The notes: generated from the letters alone by a model not told the origin. Numbered from the stretch's first letter, positions 33,829-45,976 are shown. The stretch: DNA of 64,000 nucleotides from Vanessa cardui (GCF_905220365.1 NC_061153.1:1198001-1262000); one strand, 5' to 3'. A program made the numbers and translations.

Positions 33829-34527
33829 TCAAATTCAAATTCTTTATTTGTAAAATTTTTGAAAACAACAAAAAAAAAACAATAATAATAAAACATTAAT
33901 TAAAATATGTCAAAGTATAATATAATTAGAAATTAGATAAGAACTTCATTCACTAATATCAAAAAATTCAGAGATTTTGTAAAATGTCTTTTCAATGAGA
34001 TATACTTTTAATTTACGCTTAAATAGAGGTATTGGTAATGATTTTATGTATTCTGGCAATTTATTAAATATCTTTACTGACATTCTAAAAATTCCTTTTT
34101 GCATTAAGGCCGTGTGGGAGGGGCTCAGATGCAACTTACTCTCGTTTCTCAAGTTTCGATTATGTACTGAATGTGCTAAATTAAACTGGCTAGGATTATT
34201 TTTCACAAACATTGCTACTTCATAAATATACAAAGATGGAAAAGTTAATATATTTAGCTTTTTAAAGTGTGATTTACATGATTCTTCTACCTTTAGACCA
34301 CAAATAGCTCGTATGCATCGTTTCTGAGCTTTAAATATTTTTTTCCAGTCTGTAGAATTTCCCCAGAAAATGACACCATACCATAAAATTGAGGCAACAT
34401 AACCATTGTATGCTATGAGAGTAGTCTCAAGACTAGAAATGCGCGCTAGCTTTTTTAGTACAAAGACGAATTTACTTAATTTTGCACAAGTGTCCTCTAT
34501 ATTTTCAAGTGGTAGTGCCACGCTGTA
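33829..34527 (-). mobile_element. Non-LTR retrotransposon K, 3' end only
   Basis: Minus-strand C-terminal part of an RT (SILWYGVIFWGNSTD, QKRCIRAICGL, FNKLPEYIKSL) to 33946, then a 3' UTR with a TTTGAATTT-type end at 33829. It starts abruptly near 34527, so it is 5' truncated. The ATG at 34584 belongs to the neighbouring sequence and is not a real start. Confidence 0.8.
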
Positions 34528-34849
34528 TACCTTCGGGTTACAGCCGAATGGGCCGGCACGCCCGGGGAAGTACCACTCTCTCACTTAAAATCGGCGTAAA
34601 GTGGTAGCTATGCTACCGCGTTTCGTCCGGTAAGTGAGAGTTCCGGAGGTCCAATCCCCCTCTCCCCAAAACTTGATGGTTGTGCAGAATTTGGTAAAAT
34701 TACCCCAGGAGGGTACCATCAGCGACAGCGGTGGAGAATCCCTCTCTGGACATCCATGCTCAGGACATACACCACCTGAGCAGGGATGCCCAGGCTGTCC
34801 TCCGAATTCTGGGGGGGGGGTCAATTTTACGCTCGCCACTGTTCGGGGC

Positions 34850-37560
34850 AAGCGGAGCAGGCATCATAAGGCAACCCCTACCACCCTCGCTGTGGACTTC
34901 TGCAACATAAGGGGACTCAACTCCAACCTCAACGCCGTTCACTACCATCTGGAAACGGCGAAGCCGGCCTTGCTCTTTCTAACCGAGACCCAGATATTTT
35001 CTCCTGCCGATACGACTTTTCTCTCGTACCCTGGGTACAAATTGGAACATTCTTTTATGCCACGAGCTGGGGTATGCGTTTACGTCCGAGATGATATCTG
35101 TTCTCGACGCCTCGGCAGCCTTGAAGGACAGGACCTATCGATTATCTGGCTGCGTGTAGACTGCGATGACCATCCGCGAATCTATGCGTGCCTTTATAGG
35201 TCCCATAGCGGTAATGCCGAAACCGACCGACTGGTTGAGCACGTCCAAATGGCTACAGATTCCGCGCTGCAGCAGATTCCATCCGCAGAGATCATTATTC
35301 TGGGTGACTTTAATGCTCACCACGCAGAATGGCTCGGCTCATGTACCACCGATCATGCAGGTAGATCTGTTCTGGACTTCGCTCTAGCATATGATCTGAC
35401 ACAACTGGTCAACTCGCCAACGCGAATATCGGATGTGGAGGATCATACACCTTCCCTGTTGGACCTTCTGCTGACTTCGCATCCGGATGGCTATCAGGTT
35501 ATCGTCGATCCCCCTCTGGGCTCGTCTGACCACTGTCTCGTCCGGAGTACAGTGCCGGTTATGCGGTACTCACGGCCTCGCTTTGTTGGGTGCCGCCGAG
35601 TATGGCACTACAAGTCAGCAGATTGGGATGGGATGCGGTCTTTTTTTGCATCTTACCCATGGGGGCAGATTTGATTCTCGCCGGATGATCCGAAAGCTGC
35701 TGCTGACTCTGTTGCCGATGTGGTGCTTCAGGGTATGGAACTATTCATTCCTTACTCTGCAGTACCCATCGGTGGCAAGTCCCAGCCTTGGTTTGGTCGC
35801 TTCTGCAAAACGGCATCACGCCGAAAGTGGGAACGCTATCAAACCTGGGCTAATGCATCTGCGCCTCGTGATGTAAATACCAGCGCATTCAAAAAGGAAT
35901 ATAACTCTGCCTCTAGGTCCCTCAAAAACGTGATTGCTAGGGCGAAGACGGAGTACATTGGCAGAATTGGCGAGAGACTGGTGCGTCTCCCTTCAGGAAC
36001 ACGAGCGTTCTGGTCTCTCGCTAAGGCTGTCTTAGGGAATTTCTGTCAGCCCTCTTTTCCATCTCTGCACAGGGACGGTGAGTCATTGGCCCATACCGCG
36101 AAAGAGAAAGCTGATCTTTTAGGCTCTCTCTTCGCGTCGAACTCGACTCTGGATGACCAAGGAAAATCTCCACCCACAATTCCGCAGTGTGATACCACGA
36201 TGCCGGAGGTTAAATTCCGGCAAAGTGCAGTTCGTAAAGCACTTCTTTCCTTGGACATTCATAAGTCGAGCGAACCCGATGGTATCCCTCCAATCGTGCT
36301 ACGGACATGTGCTCCCGAGTTGGCACCGGTCTTAACGCGTCTTTTCCGGCAATCCTACACATTAGGCGTCGTCCCGAATTCCTGGAAGACAGCTTTGGAG
36401 CATCCGATCCCTAAAAAAGGCAACCGCTCAGACCCGTCCAAATATAGGCCTATAGCAATCACTTCCTTGCTCTCCAAGATAATGGAGTCCCTTATTAACT
36501 GCCAGCTCCTGCGGTACCTAGAGGAGAATCAGCTGATTAGTGACCGCTAGTACGGTCGGGGTCGCTCGGCCGGTGATCTTCTAGTTTACCTTACTCATAG
36601 GTGGGCTGAAGCAGTTGAGAGCAAGGGGGAGGCATTAGCAGCCAGCTTGGACATAGCGAAGGCCTTTGATCGCGTATGGCATAAAGCGCTTCTTTCGAAG
36701 CTTCCTTCCTATGGGCTTCCCGGGAAATTATGCAATTAGATTACCAGCTTTTTGGCAGATCGGAGCATCAAGGTCGTTGTCGACGGTGCATGCTCTGACT
36801 TAAAATTCGTCAATGCTGGTGTTCCACAAGGCTGCGTTCTATCACCCACTTTGTTTCTTCTGCATATCAATGATTTGTTGCAAATCGGGAACATTCATTG
36901 CTATGCAGACAACAGTACCGTTGACACCTTATACACCGACTGCGCTAATATTTCTCGGGAAAACGTCGAAGAGAACCGGAACAAACTTGTGTCTGAAATC
37001 GAGTCTTCATTAAACAAAGTCCGAATTGGGGCCGGCTAAATCTAGTCCATTTCAACCCCAAAAAGACGCAAGTTTGCGCGTTAACCGCTAAAAAAACACC
37101 ATTTGTCGTATCTCCACGATTTGAGAACATTCCGATAATGTTGTCTTAAATTTTCGCGATGATTACACATTTAAATAAAACTATTTATAACGGATGAATC
37201 GCGTATATTAATTATTTTTAAACATCCCGACGTTTCGAGCACTTTGCAGTGTTCGTGGTCACGGGCAGACTTAAAAATAATTAATATACGCGATTCATCC
37301 GTTATAAATAGTTTTATTTAAACATTCCGATAGCCGCTACAGGTAGTATCGGAATACTTGGCGTTGATATTTCGAGCCTCGTTCAGTTCCGCGGTCAATT
37401 GGAAGGCAAAGCCAAATTGGCTTCAAAAAAGCTGGGCGTGCTCAACAAGGCGAGACAGTATTTCACGTCGGCCCATCGCCTAAAACTTTACAAGGCGCAA
37501 ATTTGGCCTCATATGGAGTACTGCTCTCACCTCTGGGCGGGTGCTCCTCTCTATGTGAAA
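34850..37560 (+). pseudogene. Element L ORF2: endonuclease and RT with YADN active site
   Basis: Endonuclease: VDFCNIRGLNSNLNAVHYHL, ALLFLTETQ, IIILGDFNAHHAEW, LGSSDHCLV. RT: EPDGIPPIVLR, YRPIAITSLLSK, SLDIAKAFDRVWHKAL, AGVPQGCVLSPTLF and CYADN near 36905, where the second catalytic Asp is replaced by Asn. The frame is the same throughout, but TGA near 35672, TAG at 36548 and TAG near 36737 interrupt it. A frame change near 37030 precedes the palindromic insert. The thumb (KLASKKLGVLNKARQYF) ends at 37560. Confidence 0.9.
37126..37332. mobile_element. 183-bp palindromic insert with 12-bp target duplication
   Basis: AACATTCCGATA occurs at 37126-37137 and 37321-37332. The insert between them (37138-37320) has perfect arms of about 52 bp (37170-37221 and 37271-37322) around a GC-rich centre at 37226-37265 that itself folds (CGAGCACT pairs with AGTGTTCG). 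A 32-bp non-palindromic lead lies only on the left. It is probably a non-autonomous element; a Penelope-like origin is possible. Confidence 0.75.
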
Positions 37561-37589
37561 TTCTGTTAATGAAATTACTCGTACCTAAT

Positions 37590-37860
37590 GTCATTCGTCA
37601 TTCGTAGTCGTTCATTAAATCATGTATTTCGTTTTACTTGCATTCAGAGTTAGTGTGTGTGATTCTGACCAGTTTGCGATGCGTTCTAAATCGTCATTTA
37701 ACTTTTTGACGACCGAATTCATATTATCAGGTTTTAATGAGATATATATTTGTATGTCATCAGCAAACATGTGGTAGTTGCAATTTTGTATGGTTTTGAC
37801 TACATTTGCACTATACATGTTATAAAGGAGGGGCCCAAGGATAGATCCTTGTGGAATAAA
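37590..37860 (-). pseudogene. RT fragment N (CR1/Jockey-like)
   Basis: Minus strand reads FIPQGSILGPLLYNM, then CNYHMFADDIQIYISL and ERIANWSESHTLTLNASK. Only the central palm is present. It is cut on the right by the tail of element O and on the left by junk. Confidence 0.8.
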
Positions 37861-40596
37861 TCAGAAAATAAAAATCAAAATAAACTTTATTCAAGTAGGC
37901 TTTTATAAGCACTTTTGAATCGTCATTTTACAATTAAGTGAAGCTACCACCGGTTCGGAAAGTAGATTATACCGAGAATAACCGGCAAGAAACTCAGTAG
38001 TTACTCTTTTTTAACATTTAAAAAATACAACGTCATGTTAATTAAATACAATTATTTCAATTAATGTATCCTGCTTGGAAGTCAACAGGTATTAACTCCA
38101 CGCTTTTTTATCATCTATAAAATCTTGTATCGAATAATATGCTTTTTCTACCAATGTATTTTTTACAAACGATTTGAATTTACTAAACGGCAAAGTTAAC
38201 AATGTCTGCGGAATTTTATTATAGAAACGGATACCTTGCCTCAAGAAGGATCTATTGACTTTGCGGAGTCGGAAACTTGGCGTTATAAGCTTATCCTTAC
38301 TCCTAGTGCACATACAATGATTATCACTGATTTTATCAAAGTGTTCAATGTTACTGTAAATATACATAATATTGTTGTAAATATATTGCGACGCAACAGT
38401 GATTATTCCCACTTTGTTAAAAACATCCCGAAGAGAGTCTCTAGCTCCAAGATTATAAATAAACCGGATTGCTCTCTTTTGTAAAATAAAGACAGATTCA
38501 ATATCTGCAGCGTTACCCCAAAGTAATATGCCATATGACATAATAATGTGAAAATAACCAAAATAAACTAAACGAGCGGTATCAATATCAGTTAGTTGTC
38601 TAACTTTTCTAACCGCGTATGTTGCGGAGCTGAGTCTTCCTGTTAGGCAGGATAAATGAGAAGTCCACTGAAGTTTGGAATCCAATTCTATTCCTAAAAA
38701 CACCGTAGTATCAGCTACTTCAAGACAGTCACCATTTAAAGATACATTATAATTTTGCTTGCTAACATTAGGTAGGGTAAAAACTACACATTTTGTTTTT
38801 TGAGCATTCAAAACTAAATTATTTACTGTAAACCAATTGTGTATCTGTGATAATGCACCGTTTATATCGTCATAGTAATTTTTTTTCCTGTCAACCTTAA
38901 AAATCAGCGAAGTATCGTCAGCAAACAACACTATATCACAAATACCCTTAACATAGAAAGGAAGATCATTTTACATACTAGGAATAGAAAGGGACCCAAA
39001 ATTGAACCTCGTGGAACTCCCATTTTTAACGTAGATCCAGAAGACTTTATTCCATTAATGAAAACTTGCTGGATTCTTTGACTTAAATATGAAGCGATGA
39101 GATCAAGAGCTTTGCCTTTAACACCGTAATATTTGAGCTTATAAAGAAGCGTTTCGTGTTCTACACAATCGAATGCTTTAGATAAATCACAGAATACTCC
39201 AATAGCGTTCTGTGATTTTTCCCAAGCATCGTATATATGTTTGAGAAGCGCAATCCCCGCATCAGTTGTCGAGCGACCTCTTCTAAAACCGAATTGCTCA
39301 CCATGAAAAATAGCATTTGTACCGAAATGGACGAGAAGTTGATTTAAAATATTTTTTTCGAAAATTTTACTTCAGGATGGGAGTATTGAAATAGGCCTGT
39401 AATTACCGGGATCGCTTCTGTTTCCAGTTATAAAAAGTGGTAAAACTTTACTACATTTTAACAAGTTAGGAAATGAACCCGTGTCGAAACTCTTGTTAAA
39501 AATTACTGTTATATACGGAGCAATATCGTATATGATGTTATTAAAAAAATTTACCGAAATGCCCCATATGTTGTTAGTTTTTTTAATATTTACAGTTTTA
39601 AATACTTTTATGACATCTATTTTAGAAACACTATTATTTAATAACCTAGCTGCATTTGATGTAGATGATTTTAAATGAAATGTTATTTTATGGGGTACTT
39701 TATCAAAAAATGTTTCAAATATATTAGCAACCTCTAATTCAGAACTCGTGTATCTACTACCTGTGTTCAATTCTATTGGTATCATTTCCTTTTTGGGTTT
39801 TCCACTAACACTACTAATAACATCCCATGTGGCTTTAATTCTATTATCAGAATTCAGGATTTTTTTCTTTAAATATAAGGACTTAGCAGAAATGCATACT
39901 GTTTTAAAAATTTTGGAATATTTAATGACGTATTCTAAAAACACTACGCTTCGATTCCACCGCCTCATATCATATAAGTCGTATAATTTATTTCTACTTT
40001 TATAAATACCAACAGTAGCCCAGTCACTAAACTTTAATTTTGTGTTACTATAACATGATTTCATTTTAAATATATTGTTAAATTCCTTTAGTATTACTTC
40101 AAAAAATGAATTATAAAGCTCATTTGGATCCTGTGTCGTAAGATCTAGATTAGACAATTTATATGCCACAATATCTTTAAAACAATGTAATTTGTTAGCC
40201 GTTATTGGCCTGTATGTTATTTTTTTTAAATGATTTATTTTATTTATTTATTTCTTTGTGTTTTAATGAAAACTTCTCACCACAATGGTCAGTTAAATTA
40301 TTTATAATTGATACTTCATATATTTCACAGTCACAAAACACATTATCAATACACGTCGAAGTATCGTCGGTTATTCGCGTCGGTTCATTAACTCTATGAG
40401 TTACATTAAATGACATAAACAAGGCGACCAACCGAACACTTAACGTAGTTTCTTTAAGTAAGTCGACGTTAAAGTCCCCACATACAATTATATATTTATT
40501 AGTTTTACATAGCTTTTTAAGAATGTCCTCCATAGTGGTTTCAAACAAATAAAAATCTCCCGATGGGGGCCGGTACACGCAGACTATAATGTACTG
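37861..40596 (-). mobile_element. Non-LTR retrotransposon O (CR1/Jockey-like), 5' truncated
   Basis: Minus strand: endonuclease C-terminus, RT, thumb, and a 3' UTR with the conserved ACCACCGGTTCGG block and a polyA signal (+ strand AACTTTATTCAAGTAGG near 37882-37900), ending in an A/T-rich tail at about 37861. Its 5' end meets R1-like element P near 40596. Elements I and X are relatives. Confidence 0.88.
38092..40596 (-). pseudogene. Element O ORF2: endonuclease C-terminus and RT (frameshifted)
   Basis: Starts in YIIVCVYRPPSG, then YIIVCGDFNVDLL, PTRITDDTSTCIDNVF and LTDHCGEKF. The linker is ATWDVISSVSGKPKKE. The RT shows NYRPISILPS, a stop near 39370, EQFGFRRGRSTTDA, CDLSKAFDCVEHETLLYKL and MGVPRGSILGPFLF; the usual PQG is PRG here. 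A frame change near 38960 precedes LFADDTSLIF (about 38920). The thumb and C-terminus are intact to 38092 (FLRQGIRFYNKIPQ). Confidence 0.88.
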
Positions 40597-41945
40597 TGGA
40601 AATCCCATCGGGACCGGGCGCTGTATTCCGGGCACTCAGGCAACCAAGTGCTCGGTCAAACTCCTGCTCTGTAACCCTCAACTCATCGGTCCAAGTGACC
40701 GGCGGTAGCGAGGGATACAGGGGACTTGACCGGATCACCGGGAAGAGCGAATGTATCACTCTCCTCAGTAGATCCGGATCTAAGGTCTCCGTCAACGGGG
40801 GCATCCACGGGTGTAACTTGCCCAGCACCATGCGGTACGGGCGCCCCCCACGAATCCCTGTCGAGTCCATCGAGGAGCTCGTTCCAGGACCGAGCGCCGG
40901 CGTCTGAGATGGCGTCTCGCAACGCCTTCTTGGCCTCCTGGAAAGCCCTGTAGGCTTCGTCTCTCTCCTCTACTCCAGAGGAGTAGAGGAGAGTGCTGGC
41001 CTTCTTCTCCGGGTTCTGCTGGACTGGCGGTGAGCGCGTAAGCATGCGGTTCGCAGCTGCGCGATCTCCTCCGACCACCAATGCATCGCCCGGCGCTCGA
41101 AGCGGCCTGCCCGGGGCATCGATGCATCGCAGATCGACGTCATCGTGCCCCTGAACCAGAACGACTCACCCCGGGGTCGGGCTTAATCTCCTCGGCGTTT
41201 TGTGGCCAAGCCGCGACGATGGCAGCGGCTTCGAGATGATCTCGGTTTAGCCGCTTGAGGGCCCATCGTCGCGGCAGGGTGTCTCCCTGACGACGGCTGG
41301 ATCGGTCGGGATGGCGGATAGACACATCGAAAAAGATGTGGCGGTGGTCGGATAGTGTGACCACCTCCTCAGCGACACGCCATCCCGAGAGCATGCGAAT
41401 CGCAGGAGGAGTCGCCCATGTAAGGTCCACGACCGACTCCCCCTGCCACCGCACGCATGTACTCTCCGACCCGACGTTAATGAGCCGGAGGTCCAAACCA
41501 GCTGCCCAGTCGAGAAGCGTCACTCCCTTCGGATCGTCCCTAGAGTTACCCCAAGCCCTGGCGTGGGCATTGAAGTCCCCCAGGACGATCAGCGGACGGG
41601 GTAGGCATCTGCGTATGCAGTCCGCCAGCCCGTCCAGGTACAACTCGTAGCCGGCGAGTGACCTGTTGGGAGAGACGTAACACTCCACAATGGCCAAGGG
41701 GCCCCACCGAACGGCCACGAATCCCTGCCCCGCTTCGAGCAGGGAACAGGGTGGGACCGCCGCACCGCCCGCCCAATGGACGGCCACGGTGCCAGCAGCG
41801 TCCACAAACCAGCGAGGTTGGTCGGAGACGCGATAGGGCTCCGCCACGACCGCGAGGCCTATGGACCACTCCGCAATGGTCTGCATCAGAAGTTGCTGAG
41901 CATTGCGGCAGTGGTTCAAGTTCGTCTGCAGCACCCTTACTCCCG
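40597..41945 (-). pseudogene. Element P ORF2: R1-type endonuclease and RT N-terminus
   Basis: Begins at VLQTNLNHCRNAQQLLMQ near 41943. It shows AVVAEPY, LIVLGDFNAHARAWG, SESTCVRWQGESVVDL and TLSDHRHIFFD, a complete endonuclease fold. Near 41140 the frame changes and RT N-terminal sequence follows (RTACLRAHR, AKKALRDAI, RVTEQEFDRAL, then APGPDGI near 40605). It is truncated there, so there is no palm. Dense antisense open frames in this GC-rich block are shadows. Confidence 0.85.
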
Positions 41946-42009
41946 CGAATGGGAGACCTCCATGGCCTCCTGCGGAGCAGAGTCCGGTGCTGAGGCGGGA
42001 GCCTCGGCG

Positions 42010-43322
42010 GTCGTATGAGCCGGGGTGGGAGGAGCGGTCTTTTTACCCTTCTTCCTCCCACCCGCCGTCTGGCATTCGGTCTGCCCCATTCGGACACGTC
42101 TGCCCAACGTGGCCCTTCTCGAAGCACCGGAAGCAATATAGTGGCCTTGCTTCCAGCACCTCGACCCTAGCGGAGCCCCATCCCACGCGGATGCATGAGG
42201 TCGTCGCCAGCTTGCGCATGGCGGCAAGAGGGCACCTCACATGTGCCGTGCCGAGCGCCATGAGTGACCGAAGGATACTGCCAACAGTGACATTCTCCGT
42301 CGAACACCCACTCGCCTCTGCGATGGCCGACGCCACCTCCTCCGGTGTCTTGGCGTCGTCCAGATCGAGCACACGTAGCTCGCCTGTTTTAATTGGACGA
42401 GCCACCCTCACATTGAGGTCCTTGAGGACCTCACGCATCCGCGCTGCGAGACGGTCGGCTTTAGCGTCACTGTCGGGACCCCCGATGTTCAACAGGATCC
42501 CGCCAGTGATGGCCCTTTTCTGCTCGACCGTCTCGATACCGAGGTCAGGGAGCTGAACCCGCGTACGGGCAGCTCGCATGACCTCAGTATAGGTCGTCGT
42601 CGCGCCTTCGACGACCGTTATGACGACTGCCGCGGTCGCCGGCACCTTTGGGAGCCTCATCTTAGGCACCTTCTTAGCCGCAGGCTTTATTGCCGCAGGC
42701 TGGGAAGACGCCTTCAGCCGCGATCCAGGTTGCGCTTTCCTGGCCGCGACCGTCGCCCAAGACTCGGCAGAAGCCGTCGGACGAGAGGAGGAGGGACAGG
42801 AGGCGGGCACCGGTGGTCAGTCGGTGAACGGCGGAGGAGCCGGTCCCGCCTTCCTCTTCCTCCCCCTGCTTCTCCGCTTCCCGGGCGGAGGAGACTCCGT
42901 CAATTGGGCCTCCACTGGCCGAATAGGCGCAGCTCTCCCCGTCAATGTGGCCCTGTCGGGAAAGAGCTCCGCCCTGAAGACGGCAACAACGACTCCGCAA
43001 CTCATGTCCGAGTCGCAGCCACTCCCCTCCACCTCTTCCTCGCCGGCGATGTTGGAGCCGGGTGTGTCCGGGCGAATAAACCGCCCACGCTCGTCTCGTG
43101 CCAACTCCTTTCTTCCCTCCCCTGGATCCTTTAACTGGATCTTAATCCTAGGTTCGGTCTTTGCGGACCGCGGTCTGCCTCTCCCCGACCGTGCCTTGGG
43201 CACCTACGGAGGCGGCAAGACGTCACTGGCCGACTCTGACCCCTGGGATTCCCCCTGTCGGACACACAGGCGTTTCCGGCCGTCGGGCCTCGCCTGCGCG
43301 GTGTCGGTTCTCGTAGCCATCG
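42010..43322 (-). pseudogene. Element P ORF1 (gag) with CCHC zinc knuckle, two stops
   Basis: Start ATG at 43322 (MATRTDTAQARPDGRKR). In-frame stops lie near 43206 and 42816. The N-terminus is Arg/Pro/Ser-rich. The C-terminal half holds the R1-type gag core (GILLNIGGPDSDAKADRLAA, LDLDDAKTPEEVA) and a CX2CX4HX4C knuckle (CFRCFEKGHVGQTC, near 42095-42140). The second and third knuckles usual in R1/TRAS gag are not seen, so the C-terminus is probably shortened before ORF2 begins. Confidence 0.82.
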
Positions 43323-43390
43323 CTCCAGGCTACGAGAACGAGTGGAGCCTCCTCGGCTCTTGACACCATCGGCGTGTGGTTTAGCGGTAT

Positions 43391-45065
43391 GCGCGAATAA
43401 GGTCCAGGCAATCCAGAACTTCCCAGAGCCCAAAACAGTAAGAGAGTTGCGTCGTTTCTTCGGGATGTTGAACTTTTACCGGAGGTTTATCCCTTTGAAA
43501 TTTCAATTTCAAATACCAATAAATGCTCTTTTAACAGACTGCTTTAAGGGTTCACATCCCGTCATCTTCACATACAAGGAACACGATGCTTTCAGCGTGC
43601 AAAAACAGTCTTTACAACGCAGCACTCCTGGCACACCCAGACTGTAATGCTAAACTGGTCTTGATCACCGATGCATCAGATACGGCGATTGGAGCAGTTT
43701 TACAACAGTTCAAGGAAGGTCAGTGGCAACCGCTAGCATTTTTTTCGCAGAAACTTATGCCCTCGCAACAGAAGAACTCACCGTACGATCGTGAACTCCT
43801 CGCCATCTACGAGGCAATTAAATATTTTCGGCATATGATCGAGGCCAGGAAATTTATTATTTACACGGACCATAAACCTATCGTCTTTGCGTTCCACACG
43901 CTTAGGGAATAGAATTGCTCGCCGAGACAGTTTCGGCATTTGGATTTTATATCACAATTTACTACTGACATCAGACACGTATCAGGGAAGGACAATGTTC
44001 TGGCTGATACACTGTCTCGCGTCGAGGAAATTTCTCAACCTATTGACATGACTGCACTTGCTAACGCCCAACTTTCCGACTCTGAGCTGTAACAGCTGCT
44101 GAGTGGTAATGATTCTTCCCTACGCCTTAGGAAGGTCAAGCTCCGTGAATCCAATGCCGACCTGTACTACGATGAGGCGTGCGGTGCTCTTAGACCATAC
44201 GTACCTAAGTCAATGCGGCGACAGGTATACGACAGCCTACACTAGCTGAGCCATCCCAGCGCAAATAAAACGGTCAAGTTGGTGGCAGAGCGTTACGTGT
44301 GGCCAAATATGCGGAAAGACTGCAGGGAATGGGCTCGTTCCTGTATAGCATGGCAAGGCGCGAAAGTGACACGACACGTGTCGTCACCCCTAGGCAACGT
44401 TTTATGTTTGTCCATATCGACATCATAAGTCTCCTGCCACCATCCCAGTAATATAGATACTGTCTCACAGCCGTTGATCGCTTTACCCGATGGCCAGAGG
44501 TAATACCACTTAGTGATATCACGGCTGAGACAGTAGCTTAGGCCCTGTTGCATGGTTGGATCGCACGATATGGATGTCTGACTGACATTGTGACGGATCG
44601 TGGCAGACAGTTTGAGTCGGCACTCTTTGCACAATTCTCCAAAATTGCCGATTTTCAACATCGACGAACCACTGCATACCACCCTGCATGTAATGGACTC
44701 GTGGAGCGGTTTCATACACAGCTGAAAGCAGCCATCACTTGCAATGAAAGCGCTTACTGGTTGGAAATCCTTCCACTAGTCCTATTAGGTATCAGGGCTA
44801 CATTCAAGGATGACATACAAGCCTCACCCGCCGAACTGGTATACGGCGAAACCTTAGATTACCAGGCAATTTCTTTGAGCCCCAATTCGATGGCACAGAG
44901 AACGTGACGCAATATGCGGCACGACTTAAACGACACGTTCAATGTCTCTTGCCATCGCCAGGTTCCCGCCACCTCAGCAATCGCCCCGTCTTTATATTCA
45001 AAGACCTGACAACTGCTTCCCATGTCTTACATGGGCTTACATGGGCCCGCATTAGACATCATCAT
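43391..45065 (+). pseudogene. Ty3/gypsy pol fragment Q, CsRn1/Kabuki-like
   Basis: Starts in the RT connection (VQAIQNFPEPKTVREL, FYRRFIP). RNase H follows (LITDASDTAIGAVLQQ, RELLAIYEAIKYFRHMIEAR, IYTDHKPIVFAF), then HVSGKDNVLADTLSRVE. Integrase comes next: HPSANKTVKLVAERYVWPN, TAVDRFTRWPEVIPLSDITA, IVTDRGRQFESALF and CNGLVERFHTQLKAAI with the catalytic Glu. At least six stops or frame changes are present. The second Cys pair of the integrase zinc finger is damaged (CIAW). The LTRs are missing. Confidence 0.87.
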
Positions 45066-45925
45066 TATAAGTCGGTTAGAAACCGACTTCTAAAAAAGGA
45101 GGTTATCAATTCGACATGTATGGATATAACATTGCTAAAATTTAATTATATTTGAGTATGATGATCCATTTAGGCTTCTAAGTACGTTTGCTAAATTTCA
45201 TAAGTGTATGTTTGTCCACGAATTTCTCGAAAACTAAAATTCGTATTGAGATGATCATTTCTAATCTAAGTTAGGAACTTAAGGAACAGAGTAAGTTTCA
45301 TTAAAATCGGTCGAGTAGTTTGATAGATATGCTTTTAATTTCTAGTTCTCATAGCTGTTTCTAATTTTGAAGTTGATACAACACTATTACACCTAACTAC
45401 TTGTAAGTAAAATAAAGTGGATATATCCACTTTAATTCGACATCCAAAAATTTCGATAACATTTTCGTCGACATTCAAAACGCCATTTTTCGCAAATCCA
45501 CAATTAATACCATTGATTAATCAAGTTCTCCACCAATAATATCGCGTCAATTTGCTGTCAAAAATTGTTTATTTGACTAATATATGTTATGGTTGGAGTC
45601 GATTTTATCTGGAGGCACAGCAGTGCCCCAACCAAGTCTCGAGCAAAACGGGCACGGCCGTACCATCTTTTCTCAAAGCGATTCGCGGCTGTTGATCTTC
45701 GAAGTAAGCAAAGCTAGGAGTTTGGATTTTCAGTGACTAATAGTAGGCATTAGAACGAGCTTAAGTTCGAAATTGCATGCCAATTGAATTAATAGTTTAG
45801 GATTTACGATCGATCAAAGTTACACGATTTTGTCACTCACTGACTCACTGACCGATCATCAAAAATCTAAGGTACTTCTAGCAGACTTGGAAATTTCAAA
45901 TTTTGTATCAAGATAGGTCATTAGC

Positions 45926-45976
<51 letters not shown>

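Larger units (their letters stand above)
34528..37560 (+). mobile_element. Jockey-superfamily element L (single long ORF2, interrupted by a palindromic insert)
   Basis: A GC-rich leader with hairpins (34535-34640), then endonuclease and RT on +, ending abruptly at about 37560 in the RT C-terminal region. A 183-bp palindromic insert lies at 37138-37320. No ORF1 is visible upstream. Its base composition differs from the AT-rich neighbours. Confidence 0.85.
40597..43390 (-). mobile_element. R1-like non-LTR retrotransposon P (gag, endonuclease, start of RT)
   Basis: A GC-rich block on minus with ORF1 (43322 to about 42010), ORF2 endonuclease (41945-41140) and the first part of the RT, cut at GPDGI near 40600 where element O begins. 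Endonuclease motifs match element G's, so both belong to the same broad R1/TRAS-like group. No telomeric repeat or 28S sequence is seen beside it. Confidence 0.87.

Noticed and set aside
37201..37265. Confident call of an active hammerhead ribozyme
   Set aside because: GAAAC/GUC and the closing stem are present but the CUGANGA core does not match, so it is reported only as a resemblance.
41336..43363. Long plus-strand open frames (up to about 247 codons) across element P
   Set aside because: They are antisense to the gag and endonuclease of P in GC-rich DNA and have no recognisable motif.
45600..45928. Possible short gene in the stretch before the (AT)n tract
   Set aside because: No open frame of useful length and no motif; it looks like a dispersed repeat.
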